From contig CAJXSD010000002.1 in assembly GCA_913060475.1 (NCBI GenBank), positions 111,166 through 175,165 of the forward strand: a DNA stretch of 64,000 nt. Direction: 5' to 3'. Source of the stretch: an uncultured Paracoccaceae bacterium (GTDB lineage: Bacteria > Pseudomonadota > Alphaproteobacteria > Rhodobacterales > Rhodobacteraceae). The stretch's first letter is position 1. Each line of letters starts with the position of its first letter. Under the pieces are notes generated by a model that was not told where the DNA came from, did no database searches, and was given only the letters and a program-made list of their open reading frames with translations. Both the position numbers and the translations under genes were made by a program. This document shows positions 37,278-46,844 of this stretch, in pieces.

Positions 37278-39104
37278 TTATTCGACCACGCGCACCGCGC
37301 CCTTGGCGGCAGAGGTTGTCAGCGCAGCATAGGCGCGCAATGCTGTTGTAACCTTGCGTTTGCGCGGTTTGGCCGGGGTCCAGCCTGCGGCATCCTGTTT
37401 GGCGCGGCGTTCGGCCAGAACATCATCGGCCACGGCCAAATTGATCGACCGGTTTGGAATGTCGATTTCGATCAAATCGCCATGTTCGACCAGACCGATT
37501 GTGCCGCCCTCGGCTGCCTCGGGGGATACGTGGCCGATGGACAGACCCGATGTGCCGCCCGAAAAACGACCATCTGTGACCAAGGCACAGGCCGCGCCCA
37601 ACCCTTTGGATTTCAGATAGGATGTGGGGTATAGCATTTCTTGCATACCGGGGCCGCCGCGCGGACCTTCGTACCGGATGATGACGACATCACCCTCTTT
37701 GACTTTGCCGGTCAGAATGTCGTTGACCGCATCATCTTGGGATTCGACCACATAGGCGGGGCCGGAAAATTTCAGGATGCTGTCATCCACACCGGCCGTT
37801 TTCACGATACAGCCATGTTCTGCCAAATTGCCGAACAGCACGGCCAAACCGCCATCTTGGGAAAAGGCATTTTCTTTGTTGCGGATCACGCCGCCAGCGC
37901 GGTCCATATCGACGCTGTCGTACCGGCGGCTTTGGCTAAACGCTTGGGTCGTGCGGACGCCACCGGGGGCCGCGCGGAAAAAGTTATGCACATCAGGATC
38001 GTTGGTGCGCATCACGTCCCATTTGTTCAACGCATCACCGATGGTGGGTTCGTGAACCGTGCTACAGTCGCGGTGGATCAGACCGGCGCGGTCCAATTCG
38101 CCCAAAATCGCCATGATGCCACCGGCGCGGTGCACATCCTCCATATGGACGTCGGATTTCGCAGGCGCGACCTTGGACAGGCAGGGCACCTTGCGCGATA
38201 GGCGGTCGATATCGTCCATTGAAAAATTAACTTCGCCCTCATAGGCAGCGGCCAGCAGGTGCAAAACGGTGTTCGTGGATCCGCCCATTGCGATATCCAG
38301 CGACATGGCGTTTTCAAACGCCTCGAACGTTGCGATATTGCGGGGCAACATGTTGGCGTCACCCTGTTCATAACACGCCTTGGCCATTTCCACGATGCGA
38401 CGGCCCGCGCGCAGGAACAATTCCTTGCGATCTGCGTGTGTGGCCAAGGTTGACCCGTTGCCTGGTAGGGATAGGCCCAGCGCCTCGGTCAAGCAGTTCA
38501 TGGAATTGGCGGTAAACATACCCGAACACGACCCACATGTGGGGCAGGCGTTTTGTTCGATTTCTTCGACCTGTTCGTCGGTGTATTTGTCATCGGCCGC
38601 AGCGACCATGGCATCCACCAGATCCAACGCCTTTTCTTTGCCGTCCCAGACGACTTTGCCGGCCTCCATCGGGCCACCGGATACGAACACAACCGGAATG
38701 TTCAACCGCATTGCGGCCATCAACATACCGGGGGTGATTTTATCACAATTGGAAATACAGACCATCGCATCGGCGCAGTGGGCGTTGACCATATATTCAA
38801 CACTGTCGGCAATGATTTCGCGCGATGGTAGGGAATACAACATCCCATCATGTCCCATTGCGATACCGTCATCCACCGCGATGGTGTTAAATTCCTTGGC
38901 AACACCGCCGGCGGCCTCGACTTCGCGGGCGACCATTTGGCCCAGATCTTTCAGATGGACGTGACCGGGAACAAATTGGGTAAATGAATTCACAATGGCG
39001 ATGATGGGTTTGCCGAAATCGCTATCCTTCATCCCTGTTGCGCGCCATAGCCCGCGTGCGCCAGCCATATTGCGGCCGTGGGTGGACGTTCTTGAACGAT
39101 ACAT
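37278..39104 (-). CDS. ilvD: Dihydroxy-acid dehydratase
   Basis: A 608-residue iron-sulphur dehydratase in valine and isoleucine synthesis. Cluster and active-site motifs are [20 protein letters not shown] (about 116-136), [20 protein letters not shown] (about 183-202) and [25 protein letters not shown] (about 508-533). The length is typical of the long IlvD type. The 190-base gap before the next divergent gene holds no other feature I can support. Confidence 0.95.
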   Translation of the reverse strand: MYRSRTSTHGRNMAGARGLWRATGMKDSDFGKPIIAIVNSFTQFVPGHVHLKDLGQMVAREVEAAGGVAKEFNTIAVDDGIAMGHDGMLYSLPSREIIADSVEYMVNAHCADAMVCISNCDKITPGMLMAAMRLNIPVVFVSGGPMEAGKVVWDGKEKALDLVDAMVAAADDKYTDEQVEEIEQNACPTCGSCSGMFTANSMNCLTEALGLSLPGNGSTLATHADRKELFLRAGRRIVEMAKACYEQGDANMLPRNIATFEAFENAMSLDIAMGGSTNTVLHLLAAAYEGEVNFSMDDIDRLSRKVPCLSKVAPAKSDVHMEDVHRAGGIMAILGELDRAGLIHRDCSTVHEPTIGDALNKWDVMRTNDPDVHNFFRAAPGGVRTTQAFSQSRRYDSVDMDRAGGVIRNKENAFSQDGGLAVLFGNLAEHGCIVKTAGVDDSILKFSGPAYVVESQDDAVNDILTGKVKEGDVVIIRYEGPRGGPGMQEMLYPTSYLKSKGLGAACALVTDGRFSGGTSGLSIGHVSPEAAEGGTIGLVEHGDLIEIDIPNRSINLAVADDVLAERRAKQDAAGWTPAKPRKRKVTTALRAYAALTTSAAKGAVRVVE

Positions 39105-39398
39105 GACGGATCCTTATTGCTAGGGGTATGTTGATCAACCCATAGTAAAAACGGACGATCAGTTCAACTGTTGTTGTTCATACGGGGCCGAAAAGGTTTC
39201 ACAATATAGTTATTGCGAATTGCGGTCATTTTGATATTTTTGAACGCTTTCGCTGTACGTCCTTGGCCAAAATTGCGACCATGAAAATGATGATCTGTGT
39301 TCATCCGCAACAGCCACCCCAAAATCCCCCGTTTTGACACAGATACGGGGCGGAGCAGAAACCCCAATGTCCCATGTCGCACGCTGCAACGGTCTGAC

Positions 39399-40172
39399 AT
39401 GATCCATGCAGCCAAAATGCCCTATGACCGCCCCCCCAGTTTAACCGAACGTCAATTCGAGGTTCTGGAATTGATGGCCTATGGCGCGACGCGCACTGAA
39501 ATCGCAAAACATTTGAACATTTCCCCCGAAACGGTCAAAGCACATACCAAGGCCGTATTGGTCAAATTTGATGCCACGTCCTATCGCGATTGTGCGCCTG
39601 CGGTTTTGAAATTTCTGGCCGCCTATGGTGATTTGTCCAAGGGGACCAACCTGTTCTATGATACGATTGATTACGACATTGAAATTACGCCGGATTGGGC
39701 GGTCAGCATCTATAACCGGCGGCAAAGGGGTATCGTGGTGCGTGGCGAGGTTCCGGAAATTTCAACATCTATCGATTTCCCAGGCGATTTATTCGATATA
39801 TATCTGAACGGCCGCGAACCAGATCGGGTCGAGGAACGTGGAAAATACATATTTTATGCAATAAATTTGCCCAAACCCCTGACGACAGGGCAAAGTTTCG
39901 AACGCCACCTGACGTACAAGGCGCGGGCCTTTACCGAAAAGGGCCGCAAGGAAATTTCCAACACCATTGGAACGCCGACCGGCATTTTGAATATGTCCGT
40001 CTCCTTTCCCGCACCGCCCGAATTTTGCAAAGGATCAGCGTTGATCAATTCCAAACTGGTCGCGGTTGAAGATTTGCCAAACGTATCCTTTCGCCTGCAG
40101 GGGTTGCGGGCAACAATGTCTGTCACGCAGCCGAATTCGGGCGATAAATTCACCATATATTGGTCGTATTGA
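39399..40172 (+). CDS. LuxR-type HTH protein with a C-terminal domain of unknown function
   Basis: A protein of about 257 residues. The N-terminal LTERQFEVLELMAYGATRTEIAKHLNISPETVKAHTKAVLVKF (about residues 14-56) is a clear LuxR-type helix-turn-helix. The remaining 180 residues are beta-rich in appearance, with several Trp/Tyr/Phe-ending segments (DYDIEITPDWAVSIYNRR, GKYIFYAINLPKP, KFTIYWSY), and I do not recognise the fold. There is no receiver or autoinducer-binding domain in front. The start is uncertain: the frame is open to a GTG at 39297 and ATGs exist at 39399 and 39417, none with a strong ribosome site. Confidence 0.6.
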   Translation: MIHAAKMPYDRPPSLTERQFEVLELMAYGATRTEIAKHLNISPETVKAHTKAVLVKFDATSYRDCAPAVLKFLAAYGDLSKGTNLFYDTIDYDIEITPDWAVSIYNRRQRGIVVRGEVPEISTSIDFPGDLFDIYLNGREPDRVEERGKYIFYAINLPKPLTTGQSFERHLTYKARAFTEKGRKEISNTIGTPTGILNMSVSFPAPPEFCKGSALINSKLVAVEDLPNVSFRLQGLRATMSVTQPNSGDKFTIYWSY

Positions 40173-40250
40173 TCGCGCCCTTTCACCATTTGCAATCGGC
40201 GCGCCGCAGGTCTAATCATATGGGGAATGATCTAGCGATAGGGCCGTGCA

Positions 40251-40613
40251 ATGTCTGATAAACCCAAGACCCCGAAAAAACAGCAGGTCTATACCCTGTT
40301 GGTCCAAGTGGGCCGTACCCAAGATGACGGCCTGCCGCCCAAGGCAACCGGCGCCGCGTTGATGTGTTATTCCAGCGGCGTGGACGAAGCCGAGGCTGTC
40401 CGCGAAACCGTCGCCATTTTGAAACAGGCCGATTTGGCGCCGCTGGATGTCACGGGCTATGGTACCATCGACGAACGCCTGGAACAGGGTCATGACATCG
40501 ACGATGACGAACGCGCCCTAATGCAGCGGGCACTGGATGAAAATTCGGTCGTCGTGGCGCAGATGACGCCGTTTTTTGGCGATGAAAATCTTGATCCGGA
40601 TGTGGTTCACTGA
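40251..40613 (+). CDS. Small acidic protein of unknown function
   Basis: A 120-residue protein with a basic N-terminus (SDKPKTPKKQ) and an acidic remainder. There is no signal peptide or membrane segment. Segments such as VYTLLVQVGRTQDDGLPPKATGAALMCYSSGVDEAEAVRETVAIL look like an alpha/beta domain. I do not recognise a named family. It overlaps the next HAD phosphatase gene by one base (TGATG), suggesting co-translation with it, dapE and the following gene. Confidence 0.65.
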   Translation: MSDKPKTPKKQQVYTLLVQVGRTQDDGLPPKATGAALMCYSSGVDEAEAVRETVAILKQADLAPLDVTGYGTIDERLEQGHDIDDDERALMQRALDENSVVVAQMTPFFGDENLDPDVVH

Positions 40614-41269
40614 TGGGATTTGTATTTCTGGATCTGGACGGCACCTTGACGGATTCTGGTCCGGGGATCATAAATTCGTTTAACTATGCGCTGGGCCAGA
40701 TGGGGTATGACGATTTGGGCGATGATGCCAATTGGGTTGTCGGGCCGTCGTTGTGGGACAGTTTGACAAAACTGGGCATGCCGGCTGAATTGCATGATGA
40801 AACAGTGGCGCATTACCGCGATGCCTATCGCGGGGGGGAAATGTTTAACAATCGGCTCTATGATGGGGTTTTGGGGCAGTTGGCCGATCTGAAATCACGC
40901 GGCTATCGTCTGTGTTTGGCTACATCAAAACCTATTGCCTATGCCGGTGACATCGCGGCGCGTTTCGGGGTGTCTGATTATCTGGATTATGAATTCGGGT
41001 CGGAATTGGATGGCACCCGCAGCGATAAAACCGAATTGCTGGCCTATGGCTTGGCACAGACAGGCTGTGATCCGCGCGATGCGATCATGATTGGCGATCG
41101 TCACTATGACGTGATCGGGGCGCGGAACAATGGCATGGTCTGTTTGGGTGCGCTATACGGGTTTGGCACGTTGGACGAATTAACCACCGCAGGGGCCGCC
41201 GATATATTGCACAGCGCCACGGATATGGCCGCGGTTGTGACGAAACATCTGAAACTGGAAAAACCATGA
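40613..41269 (+). CDS. HAD-family hydrolase, phosphoglycolate-phosphatase-like
   Basis: A 218-residue HAD protein. Motif I is [15 protein letters not shown] (about 4-18), motif [14 protein letters not shown], and the late motif [17 protein letters not shown]. The small cap domain (subfamily I) resembles Gph/PgmB proteins, but the substrate is unknown. It lies in a four-gene overlapping unit (40251-43036) and is distinct from gph at 36.6 kb. Confidence 0.8.
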   Translation: MGFVFLDLDGTLTDSGPGIINSFNYALGQMGYDDLGDDANWVVGPSLWDSLTKLGMPAELHDETVAHYRDAYRGGEMFNNRLYDGVLGQLADLKSRGYRLCLATSKPIAYAGDIAARFGVSDYLDYEFGSELDGTRSDKTELLAYGLAQTGCDPRDAIMIGDRHYDVIGARNNGMVCLGALYGFGTLDELTTAGAADILHSATDMAAVVTKHLKLEKP

Positions 41270-42408
41270 CAATCGATCCCATTCAATTAACCGCTGATTT
41301 GATCAAATGCCCATCGGTGACGCCCGCCGAAGGGGGTGCAATCACCTTGTTAGAGACGTTATTGTCTGCAAACGGGTTTACCTGCACCCGCATTGAACGG
41401 GGCGGCATTCACAATCTGTTTGCCCGCTGGGGTGCGGGGAACAATGGGCGCAGCTTTGGGTTCAATGGGCATACGGATGTGGTGCCTGTGGGCGATGTGG
41501 CGGCCTGGACGGTTGATCCCTTTGGCGCGGAAATTCGTGATGGGTTTATGTATGGGCGCGGGGCCACAGATATGAAATCGGGCGTTGCGGCATTCGTGGC
41601 CGCGGCGATTGATTTTGTGGCCGATACCCCGCCCGATGGGTCGATTGTCATCACAATCACCGGTGACGAAGAAGGCGATGCGTTGGACGGGACCACCGCC
41701 ATTCTGGATTGGATGCGCGCCAATGGGGAAACCATGGATCATTGTTTGGTGGGCGAACCCACCAGCCCCGACACCATGGGGCAGATGATGAAAATTGGCC
41801 GCCGTGGTTCGTTAACCGCGTTTTTTACGGCAACAGGGGTGCAGGGGCATTCGGCCTATCCGCATCGGGCCAATAACCCCGTGACCGCCATGGTGCGGTT
41901 GATGGATCGTTTGGCCAGCCACGAATTGGATCAGGGCACCGATCATTTCGATGCCTCGACCCTGGCGATTACAACGGTGGACACGGGCAATCCGGCCACC
42001 AATGTCATCCCTGCGCAGTGTCGCGCAACGGTGAATATTCGGTTCAACGATTTACATTCTGGTGACAGTCTGAGCCAATGGCTGAACAGCATGGTCGATC
42101 AGGTGGCAGATGAGACGGGAATTACCTTTGATCTGCGCGTAAAGGTGTCTGGCGAAAGCTTTATCACCCCGCCCGGTGAATTGTCGGATTTGATCGCAGG
42201 GGCCGTTCAGGCGGAATTGGGGGTCACCCCCGAAATGTCGACCACGGGCGGCACATCAGATGCGCGGTTTGTCAAAGACCTGTGTCCCGTTACCGAATTT
42301 GGGTTGGTGGGCAAAACCATGCATTCGGTTGATGAACGGGTCGAGGTTGCCCAGATCACCCAGTTGAAATCAATCTATCGTCGTATTTTGCAGGATTATT
42401 TTGCCTAA
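41266..42408 (+). CDS. dapE: Succinyl-diaminopimelate desuccinylase
   Basis: A 380-residue M20-family zinc amidohydrolase that removes succinate from N-succinyl-LL-diaminopimelate. Zinc-ligand regions are [14 protein letters not shown] (about 65-78), [18 protein letters not shown] (about 95-112) and [12 protein letters not shown]; the C-terminal [10 protein letters not shown] is also characteristic. It works with dapD (34.0 kb) in the succinylase route. Overlaps both neighbours. Confidence 0.94.
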   Translation: MTIDPIQLTADLIKCPSVTPAEGGAITLLETLLSANGFTCTRIERGGIHNLFARWGAGNNGRSFGFNGHTDVVPVGDVAAWTVDPFGAEIRDGFMYGRGATDMKSGVAAFVAAAIDFVADTPPDGSIVITITGDEEGDALDGTTAILDWMRANGETMDHCLVGEPTSPDTMGQMMKIGRRGSLTAFFTATGVQGHSAYPHRANNPVTAMVRLMDRLASHELDQGTDHFDASTLAITTVDTGNPATNVIPAQCRATVNIRFNDLHSGDSLSQWLNSMVDQVADETGITFDLRVKVSGESFITPPGELSDLIAGAVQAELGVTPEMSTTGGTSDARFVKDLCPVTEFGLVGKTMHSVDERVEVAQITQLKSIYRRILQDYFA

Positions 42409-43036
42409 ATTCCGCCCTAAGCTGATCATTATGGTCAAAGAGCCGGTCCCCGGACGGGTCAAAACGCGGTTGGGCCGCGATATTGGCATGACCGCCGCTG
42501 CATGGTGGTTTCGCCATCAAACCCGCAGCCTGATCCGCCGTCTGCGGGATCGGCGGTGGGATATCGTGTTGGCGGTGTCGCCTGATCGTGATGGTCTGAC
42601 CAGCCGGTTTTGGCCCGGAGACATCCCGCGGGTGCCACAGGGACGGGGTGATTTGGGTGCGCGTATGGCACGTTTATTGGCGGGCGCGGCCACGGGCCCT
42701 GTTTGTCTGATTGGCGGGGATGTTCCGGATGTGACGCAGGCGCATATTCGCGCGGCGTTCGACACATTACAGGGCCGCGATTTTGTATTTGGGCCCGCCG
42801 CCGACGGTGGATTTTGGTTGGTCGGTGCGCGGGCTGGCCATAGATGTCCGCCCGGATTATTTAACGGTGTGACCTGGTCTGTAGCCGACACATTGGCGCA
42901 AACCACCGCGCAGATGGATCGGTGGACCATCGGGTATTGCGATGTTTTGCACGATGTTGACACGCTGGGGGATTTGCAGCGGATCAGGCGGGGGCTGTCT
43001 GCCCCCGCACCCCCGAGAGTATTTTCACAAAAATGA
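42401..43036 (+). CDS. DUF2064/TIGR04282-type glycosyltransferase-like protein
   Basis: A 211-residue Rossmann-like protein with a TTG start overlapping the dapE stop (an ATG ten codons in is the alternative). [23 protein letters not shown] (about 7-29) and [20 protein letters not shown] with [17 protein letters not shown] are the family's nucleotide-sugar-like motifs. Its role is unknown. The C-terminal codons from about 42988 onward lie in a terminator hairpin and a gene-end repeat, so the last ~15 residues ([14 protein letters not shown]) are probably not functional. Confidence 0.75.
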   Translation: MPKFRPKLIIMVKEPVPGRVKTRLGRDIGMTAAAWWFRHQTRSLIRRLRDRRWDIVLAVSPDRDGLTSRFWPGDIPRVPQGRGDLGARMARLLAGAATGPVCLIGGDVPDVTQAHIRAAFDTLQGRDFVFGPAADGGFWLVGARAGHRCPPGLFNGVTWSVADTLAQTTAQMDRWTIGYCDVLHDVDTLGDLQRIRRGLSAPAPPRVFSQK

Positions 43037-43039
43037 AAG
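42988..43039 (+). terminator. Terminator plus gene-end repeat overlapping the end of the glycosyltransferase-like gene
   Basis: GCGGGGGC (42988-42995) pairs with GCCCCCGC (43001-43008) around TGTCT, followed after a C-run by GAGTATTTTCACAAAAATGAAAG (43017-43039 region). The same stem-then-GAGTATTTT layout occurs at other gene ends in the window. The stop codon of the upstream gene lies inside the repeat. Confidence 0.72.
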
Positions 43040-43042
43040 CGG

Positions 43043-44149
43043 TTATTTGCCGATTTTGCCGCGGTTTTCGCCGATTTGACCGCGGTGTAGAAGGATGTGA
43101 TCCAAAATGACGCAGGCCATCATCGCTTCTCCGACTGGGACAGCACGGATGCCGACGCAGGGGTCATGGCGGCCTTTGGTGACGACTTGGATCGGGTCGC
43201 CGGATTTGGTGATGGATTGGCGTGGCGTCAGGATCGATGAGGTGGGTTTGACGGCAAAGCGGACCACGATGTCCTGACCGGTTGAGATGCCGCCGAGGAT
43301 GCCGCCTGCATTGTTTGAGGAATAGACCGGTTGGCCGTCGTTGCCCATGAAGATTTCATCGGCATTTTCGGAACCTGTAAGGGCGGCGGCGTTCATGCCT
43401 TGGCCGATTTCGACGCCCTTGACCGCGTTGATGGACATCATGGCGGCGGCAAGGTCTGTGTCAAGTTTGCCATAGATTGGGGCGCCCAGACCTGCGGGGG
43501 CATTGCGGGCGGTGACCTCGATCACTGCGCCGACAGAGTCGTGGGATTTTCGGATATCGTCAAGATAGGTGGCCCAATCTGAGGCGGCCTGTGCATCAGG
43601 TGTCCAGAATTCGTTTTGGTCGATTTGATCCCAGTCGAAATTGTTCGGGTTGATTTTATGGGGACCAATTTGCGTCATATAGCCGGTGATTTGCAAATTC
43701 GGGGCCAGCGTTTTGAGTGCAGCGCGGGCCACGCCACCGGCCGCCACACGGGCCGCAGTTTCGCGGGCCGAGGACCGGCCACCGCCGCGATAGTCGCGGA
43801 TGCCGTATTTTTGCCAATAGGTGATATCGGCGTGACCGGGGCGGAAGGTTTCGGAAATATTGCCGTAATCCTTGGACCGTTGATCAGTATTTTCGATCAT
43901 CAATTGGATGGGTGTGCCTGTGGATTGCCCGTCAAACACGCCAGACAGAATTTTCACCTGATCGGGTTCGCGCCGTTGGGTGGTGAATTTGTTTTGGCCC
44001 GGTTTGCGTTTATCCAGCCAATGTTGCAGATCGGCGGCATCAATCGTCACACCGGGGGGGCAGCCATCAACCGTCGCGCCCAAGGCTGGCCCGTGGCTTT
44101 CGCCCCAAGTGGTGACGCGGAAAAGATGTCCAAAGGTGTTAACGCTCAT
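43043..44149 (-). CDS. aroC: Chorismate synthase
   Basis: A 368-residue FMN-dependent enzyme for the last shikimate-pathway step. Signature segments are [21 protein letters not shown] (about 13-33), [37 protein letters not shown] (about 105-141) and [20 protein letters not shown] near the C-terminus. It reads away from the thi operon; the shared 224-base gap contains the TPP riboswitch. aroE is 19 kb away. Confidence 0.96.
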   Translation of the reverse strand: MSVNTFGHLFRVTTWGESHGPALGATVDGCPPGVTIDAADLQHWLDKRKPGQNKFTTQRREPDQVKILSGVFDGQSTGTPIQLMIENTDQRSKDYGNISETFRPGHADITYWQKYGIRDYRGGGRSSARETAARVAAGGVARAALKTLAPNLQITGYMTQIGPHKINPNNFDWDQIDQNEFWTPDAQAASDWATYLDDIRKSHDSVGAVIEVTARNAPAGLGAPIYGKLDTDLAAAMMSINAVKGVEIGQGMNAAALTGSENADEIFMGNDGQPVYSSNNAGGILGGISTGQDIVVRFAVKPTSSILTPRQSITKSGDPIQVVTKGRHDPCVGIRAVPVGEAMMACVILDHILLHRGQIGENRGKIGK

Positions 44150-44244
44150 GTCCTGATCTCCTTTGGTTTATGTCTCTAGCGGTATGGCGGCCAAGGCTCA
44201 AGCGATTTCATCTTGTATGATGGAGCGTAGAGGCGTAAATAGGG

Positions 44245-44325
44245 GGTACCTCGGGGTGCCATCATGGCTGAGACGCATTTGCGGACCCGTTGAACCTGAT
44301 CCGGTTAAAACCGGCGGAGGGAAGG
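44245..44325 (+). ncRNA. TPP (THI-box) riboswitch upstream of thiBPQ
   Basis: Conserved THI-element parts are in order: CGGGGTGCC (44252-44260), GGCTGAGA (44266-44273), ACCCGTTGAACCTGATCCGG (44285-44304) and GGCGGAGGGAA (44313-44323). It binds thiamine pyrophosphate and here precedes genes for thiamine uptake. The expression platform just downstream appears to act on translation. Placement and motif order make this very likely; the outer P1 ends are approximate. Confidence 0.95.
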
Positions 44326-44344
44326 TTTGGGGCGTTTCCCACAC

Positions 44345-44370
44345 ATCTCTCCGCATGCTAAAGGAGAGAT
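44345..44370 (+). promoter_or_regulatory. Ribosome-site-sequestering hairpin of the riboswitch
   Basis: ATCTCTCC (44345-44352) is exactly complementary to GGAGAGAT (44363-44370), with a 10-base loop. The latter contains the thiB ribosome site (AAGGAGAG), four to six bases before the ATG at 44374. TCTCTCC can alternatively pair with GGAGGGA (44316-44322) in the 3' end of the aptamer, with one G-U pair, freeing the ribosome site when TPP is absent. The switching is inferred. Confidence 0.75.
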
Positions 44371-44373
44371 TGA

Positions 44374-45354
44374 ATGAAATACCTATCCCTTGCTGCGGGC
44401 GTCATTTTTGCAACTGCGGCGGCGGCGGAAACACCCGTTTTGAACGTCTATGCGCCTGATTATTTCACATCAGAATGGGGGCCAGGCCCATCGATCGAGG
44501 CCGCGTTTGAAGAAACCTGTGCCTGTGATCTGCAATTTTCGGCCGGCGATTTGTTGCCCCGATTGATGTTAGAGGGTCCATCGACGGACGCCGATATTGT
44601 GATCGGTCTGAACACGGATGTCACGGCCAAGGCGCGGTCCACGGGGTTATTCGCGGCACATGGGCAGACAAACGCGGATCTGGATTTGCCGATTGATTGG
44701 ACGGATGATGTGTTTTTACCGTTCAACTGGTCCTATGTGTCGTTTGTATATGATGCGACACGGGTAACCACGCCGCTGACCGGTTTCGATGATTTGTTGA
44801 ATTTACCCGACAATCAGAAAATCGTGATCCAGGATCCCCGCACGTCGATTTCCGGTTTGGCCTTGGTGTTGTGGGTCAAGGCGACCTATGGTGACCAAGC
44901 GGGGGCGTTTTGGCAACGTTTGGCGCCCCATATCCTGACCGTGACCAAGGGCTGGTCCGAAGCCTATGGCCTGTTCACCGATGGTGAGGCGGCGGTTGTG
45001 TTGTCGTTTAACACATCGCCCGCCTATCATATCGTGGCCGAGGACGATGACACCAAGCGCGCGGCGATTTTTGAGGCAGGGCATTACCCCTATTTCGAAT
45101 TGGCGGCCAAGGTTGCGGGCACGGATCAACCCGAATTGGCGGATCAATTTATGGCGTTTGTCATGTCGGATGCGTTCCAATCGCTGATCCCGATGACGAA
45201 CTGGTCCTATCCTGCGGCGCAGCCGATGTCGGATTGGCCACAGGCCTTTGCCGATCTGCCGATCCCATCACAGGCGGTTTACATGGACGAAGCCCAGGCC
45301 GCAGACCTGCGTGACACCGCGATTGAAGAATGGCGCACCGCATTGTCGCAATAA
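44374..45354 (+). CDS. thiB: Thiamine ABC transporter substrate-binding protein
   Basis: A 326-residue periplasmic protein with a signal peptide (KYLSLAAGVIFATAAAA, cleavage before ETPVLNVY). Mature features include ASDIVIGLNTD-like DADIVIGLNTDVTAKA, FNWSYVSFVYDATRV, and GWSEAYGLFTDGEAAVVLSFNTSPAYH, typical of ThiB/TbpA proteins. First gene of thiBPQ, directly controlled by the TPP riboswitch. Its end overlaps thiP by 25 bases. Confidence 0.92.
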   Translation: MKYLSLAAGVIFATAAAAETPVLNVYAPDYFTSEWGPGPSIEAAFEETCACDLQFSAGDLLPRLMLEGPSTDADIVIGLNTDVTAKARSTGLFAAHGQTNADLDLPIDWTDDVFLPFNWSYVSFVYDATRVTTPLTGFDDLLNLPDNQKIVIQDPRTSISGLALVLWVKATYGDQAGAFWQRLAPHILTVTKGWSEAYGLFTDGEAAVVLSFNTSPAYHIVAEDDDTKRAAIFEAGHYPYFELAAKVAGTDQPELADQFMAFVMSDAFQSLIPMTNWSYPAAQPMSDWPQAFADLPIPSQAVYMDEAQAADLRDTAIEEWRTALSQ

Positions 45355-46844
45355 TCACGGGCGGCTTGGTCGCTGTGCTGGTTCTGGCCCCGCTGGTGAC
45401 AGTTTGGGGCTGGGCCCAAACGGGGCGTGCCATCGGGGCCGGTGATTGGGCGGCGCTGCGCTTTACCCTGTTGCAATCGGTTTTGTCGGCACTGTTGTCC
45501 TGCGCCTTGGCGGTGCCATTGGCGCGGGCGCTGGTCCGGCGGCGGTTTTGGGGACGCGAATGGGTGATGACAGCGCTGGGCGCGCCGTTTATTTTGCCCG
45601 TCCTGATCGCTGTTATGGGGGTTTTGGCGGTCTTTGGCCAAAACGGGTTGGTGAACCGTGCTTTGGGCGTATTCGGTGTTGAACCAGTGTCTATATATGG
45701 AATTTCAGGCGTTTTATTGGTGCATGTGTTTTTCAATTTGCCACTGGCGACGCGGATGATTGTGCAGGGGTGGTCACGCGTTCCTGCGGAACATCTGCGG
45801 TTGGCGGGCCAGTTGGGGCTGCGCGGCTGGGCGATGTTTCGTGTCGTTGAATGGCCGATGTTGATGCGGGTTTTGCCGTCTGCCTTGGGTATTATCTTTG
45901 TCATTTGTTTGTCCAGCTTTGCGGTGGCGTTGACACTGGGTGGGGGGCCGCGGGCCACCACGCTGGAATTGGCGATTTATCAGGCGTTCCGGTATGATTT
46001 CGATTTGGCCAAGGCTGCTAATTTGGCCGTGATCCAGGCTGCCTTGGCAGGTGCGGCGGCTGTGATCACGGTAATGATATCCGGGCATGAAAGCGTCTCT
46101 AATACGTGTGATCGTGCTGTTTTTTGGTCCCATGATGGCTGGCCCGCTGCGGTTTGGGACAGCCTGTGGATTGTGGCGGCGATTGCATTTCTGGGGCTGC
46201 CCATTGCAATGGTCGTGGCCCAAGGGATCACAGGCATCGCCAGCCTGGGCGGGTCGGTATGGTGGGCCGCGGGTCGGTCGATTGCGATTGCGGCAGTTTC
46301 CACGGCCCTATGTCTGGCACTGGCCCTGCCCCTGACCACCCGCTGGGGCGAGGTGATCGGAACCGCAGGTCTGGCCATTTCGCCGTTGGTCTTGGGGGCG
46401 GGATTGTTTTTGATCATCCGCAACTTTGCCAACCCCTTTGACTGGGCGCTGGTGGTGACCTGCGTTTTGAACGCGGTTTTATCGCTGCCGTTTGTGTTGC
46501 GTATTTTGCGGCCGCCAGCGGAAACGATACGGGTCAATTACACCCGATTGGCGCAATCGTTGCGGTTGGGGCCAACTGCGTGGCTGCGCTGGGTGTTTAT
46601 TCCCCGTCTGCGCCAACCCTTGGGGTTTGCGGCGGGGGTGACGGCGGCGTTGTCGATGGGGGATCTGGGGGTGATCGTGTTGTTTGGCACATCAGAACAG
46701 GCCACATTACCGTTAAAGATTTACCAGCTGATGGGGGCCTATCGCATGGATCAGGCAGCGGCGGGCGCGGTGGTGCTGTTGGCTCTGTCACTGGGAATTT
46801 TTGCGATCTGCGATTATTGGGGGCGGCGCGATGTTAAAGATTAA
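45330..46844 (+). CDS. thiP: Thiamine ABC transporter permease
   Basis: A 504-residue inner-membrane permease that appears to contain two fused MetI-like permease domains, with about 12 hydrophobic segments. EAA-loop-like stretches are EHLRLAGQLGLRGWAMFRVVEWPML (about 150-175) and TRLAQSLRLGPTAWLRWVFIPRL (about 406-428). Overlaps thiB and thiQ, consistent with an operon. The fused two-domain architecture is the known ThiP form. Confidence 0.92.
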   Translation: MAHRIVAIITGGLVAVLVLAPLVTVWGWAQTGRAIGAGDWAALRFTLLQSVLSALLSCALAVPLARALVRRRFWGREWVMTALGAPFILPVLIAVMGVLAVFGQNGLVNRALGVFGVEPVSIYGISGVLLVHVFFNLPLATRMIVQGWSRVPAEHLRLAGQLGLRGWAMFRVVEWPMLMRVLPSALGIIFVICLSSFAVALTLGGGPRATTLELAIYQAFRYDFDLAKAANLAVIQAALAGAAAVITVMISGHESVSNTCDRAVFWSHDGWPAAVWDSLWIVAAIAFLGLPIAMVVAQGITGIASLGGSVWWAAGRSIAIAAVSTALCLALALPLTTRWGEVIGTAGLAISPLVLGAGLFLIIRNFANPFDWALVVTCVLNAVLSLPFVLRILRPPAETIRVNYTRLAQSLRLGPTAWLRWVFIPRLRQPLGFAAGVTAALSMGDLGVIVLFGTSEQATLPLKIYQLMGAYRMDQAAAGAVVLLALSLGIFAICDYWGRRDVKD

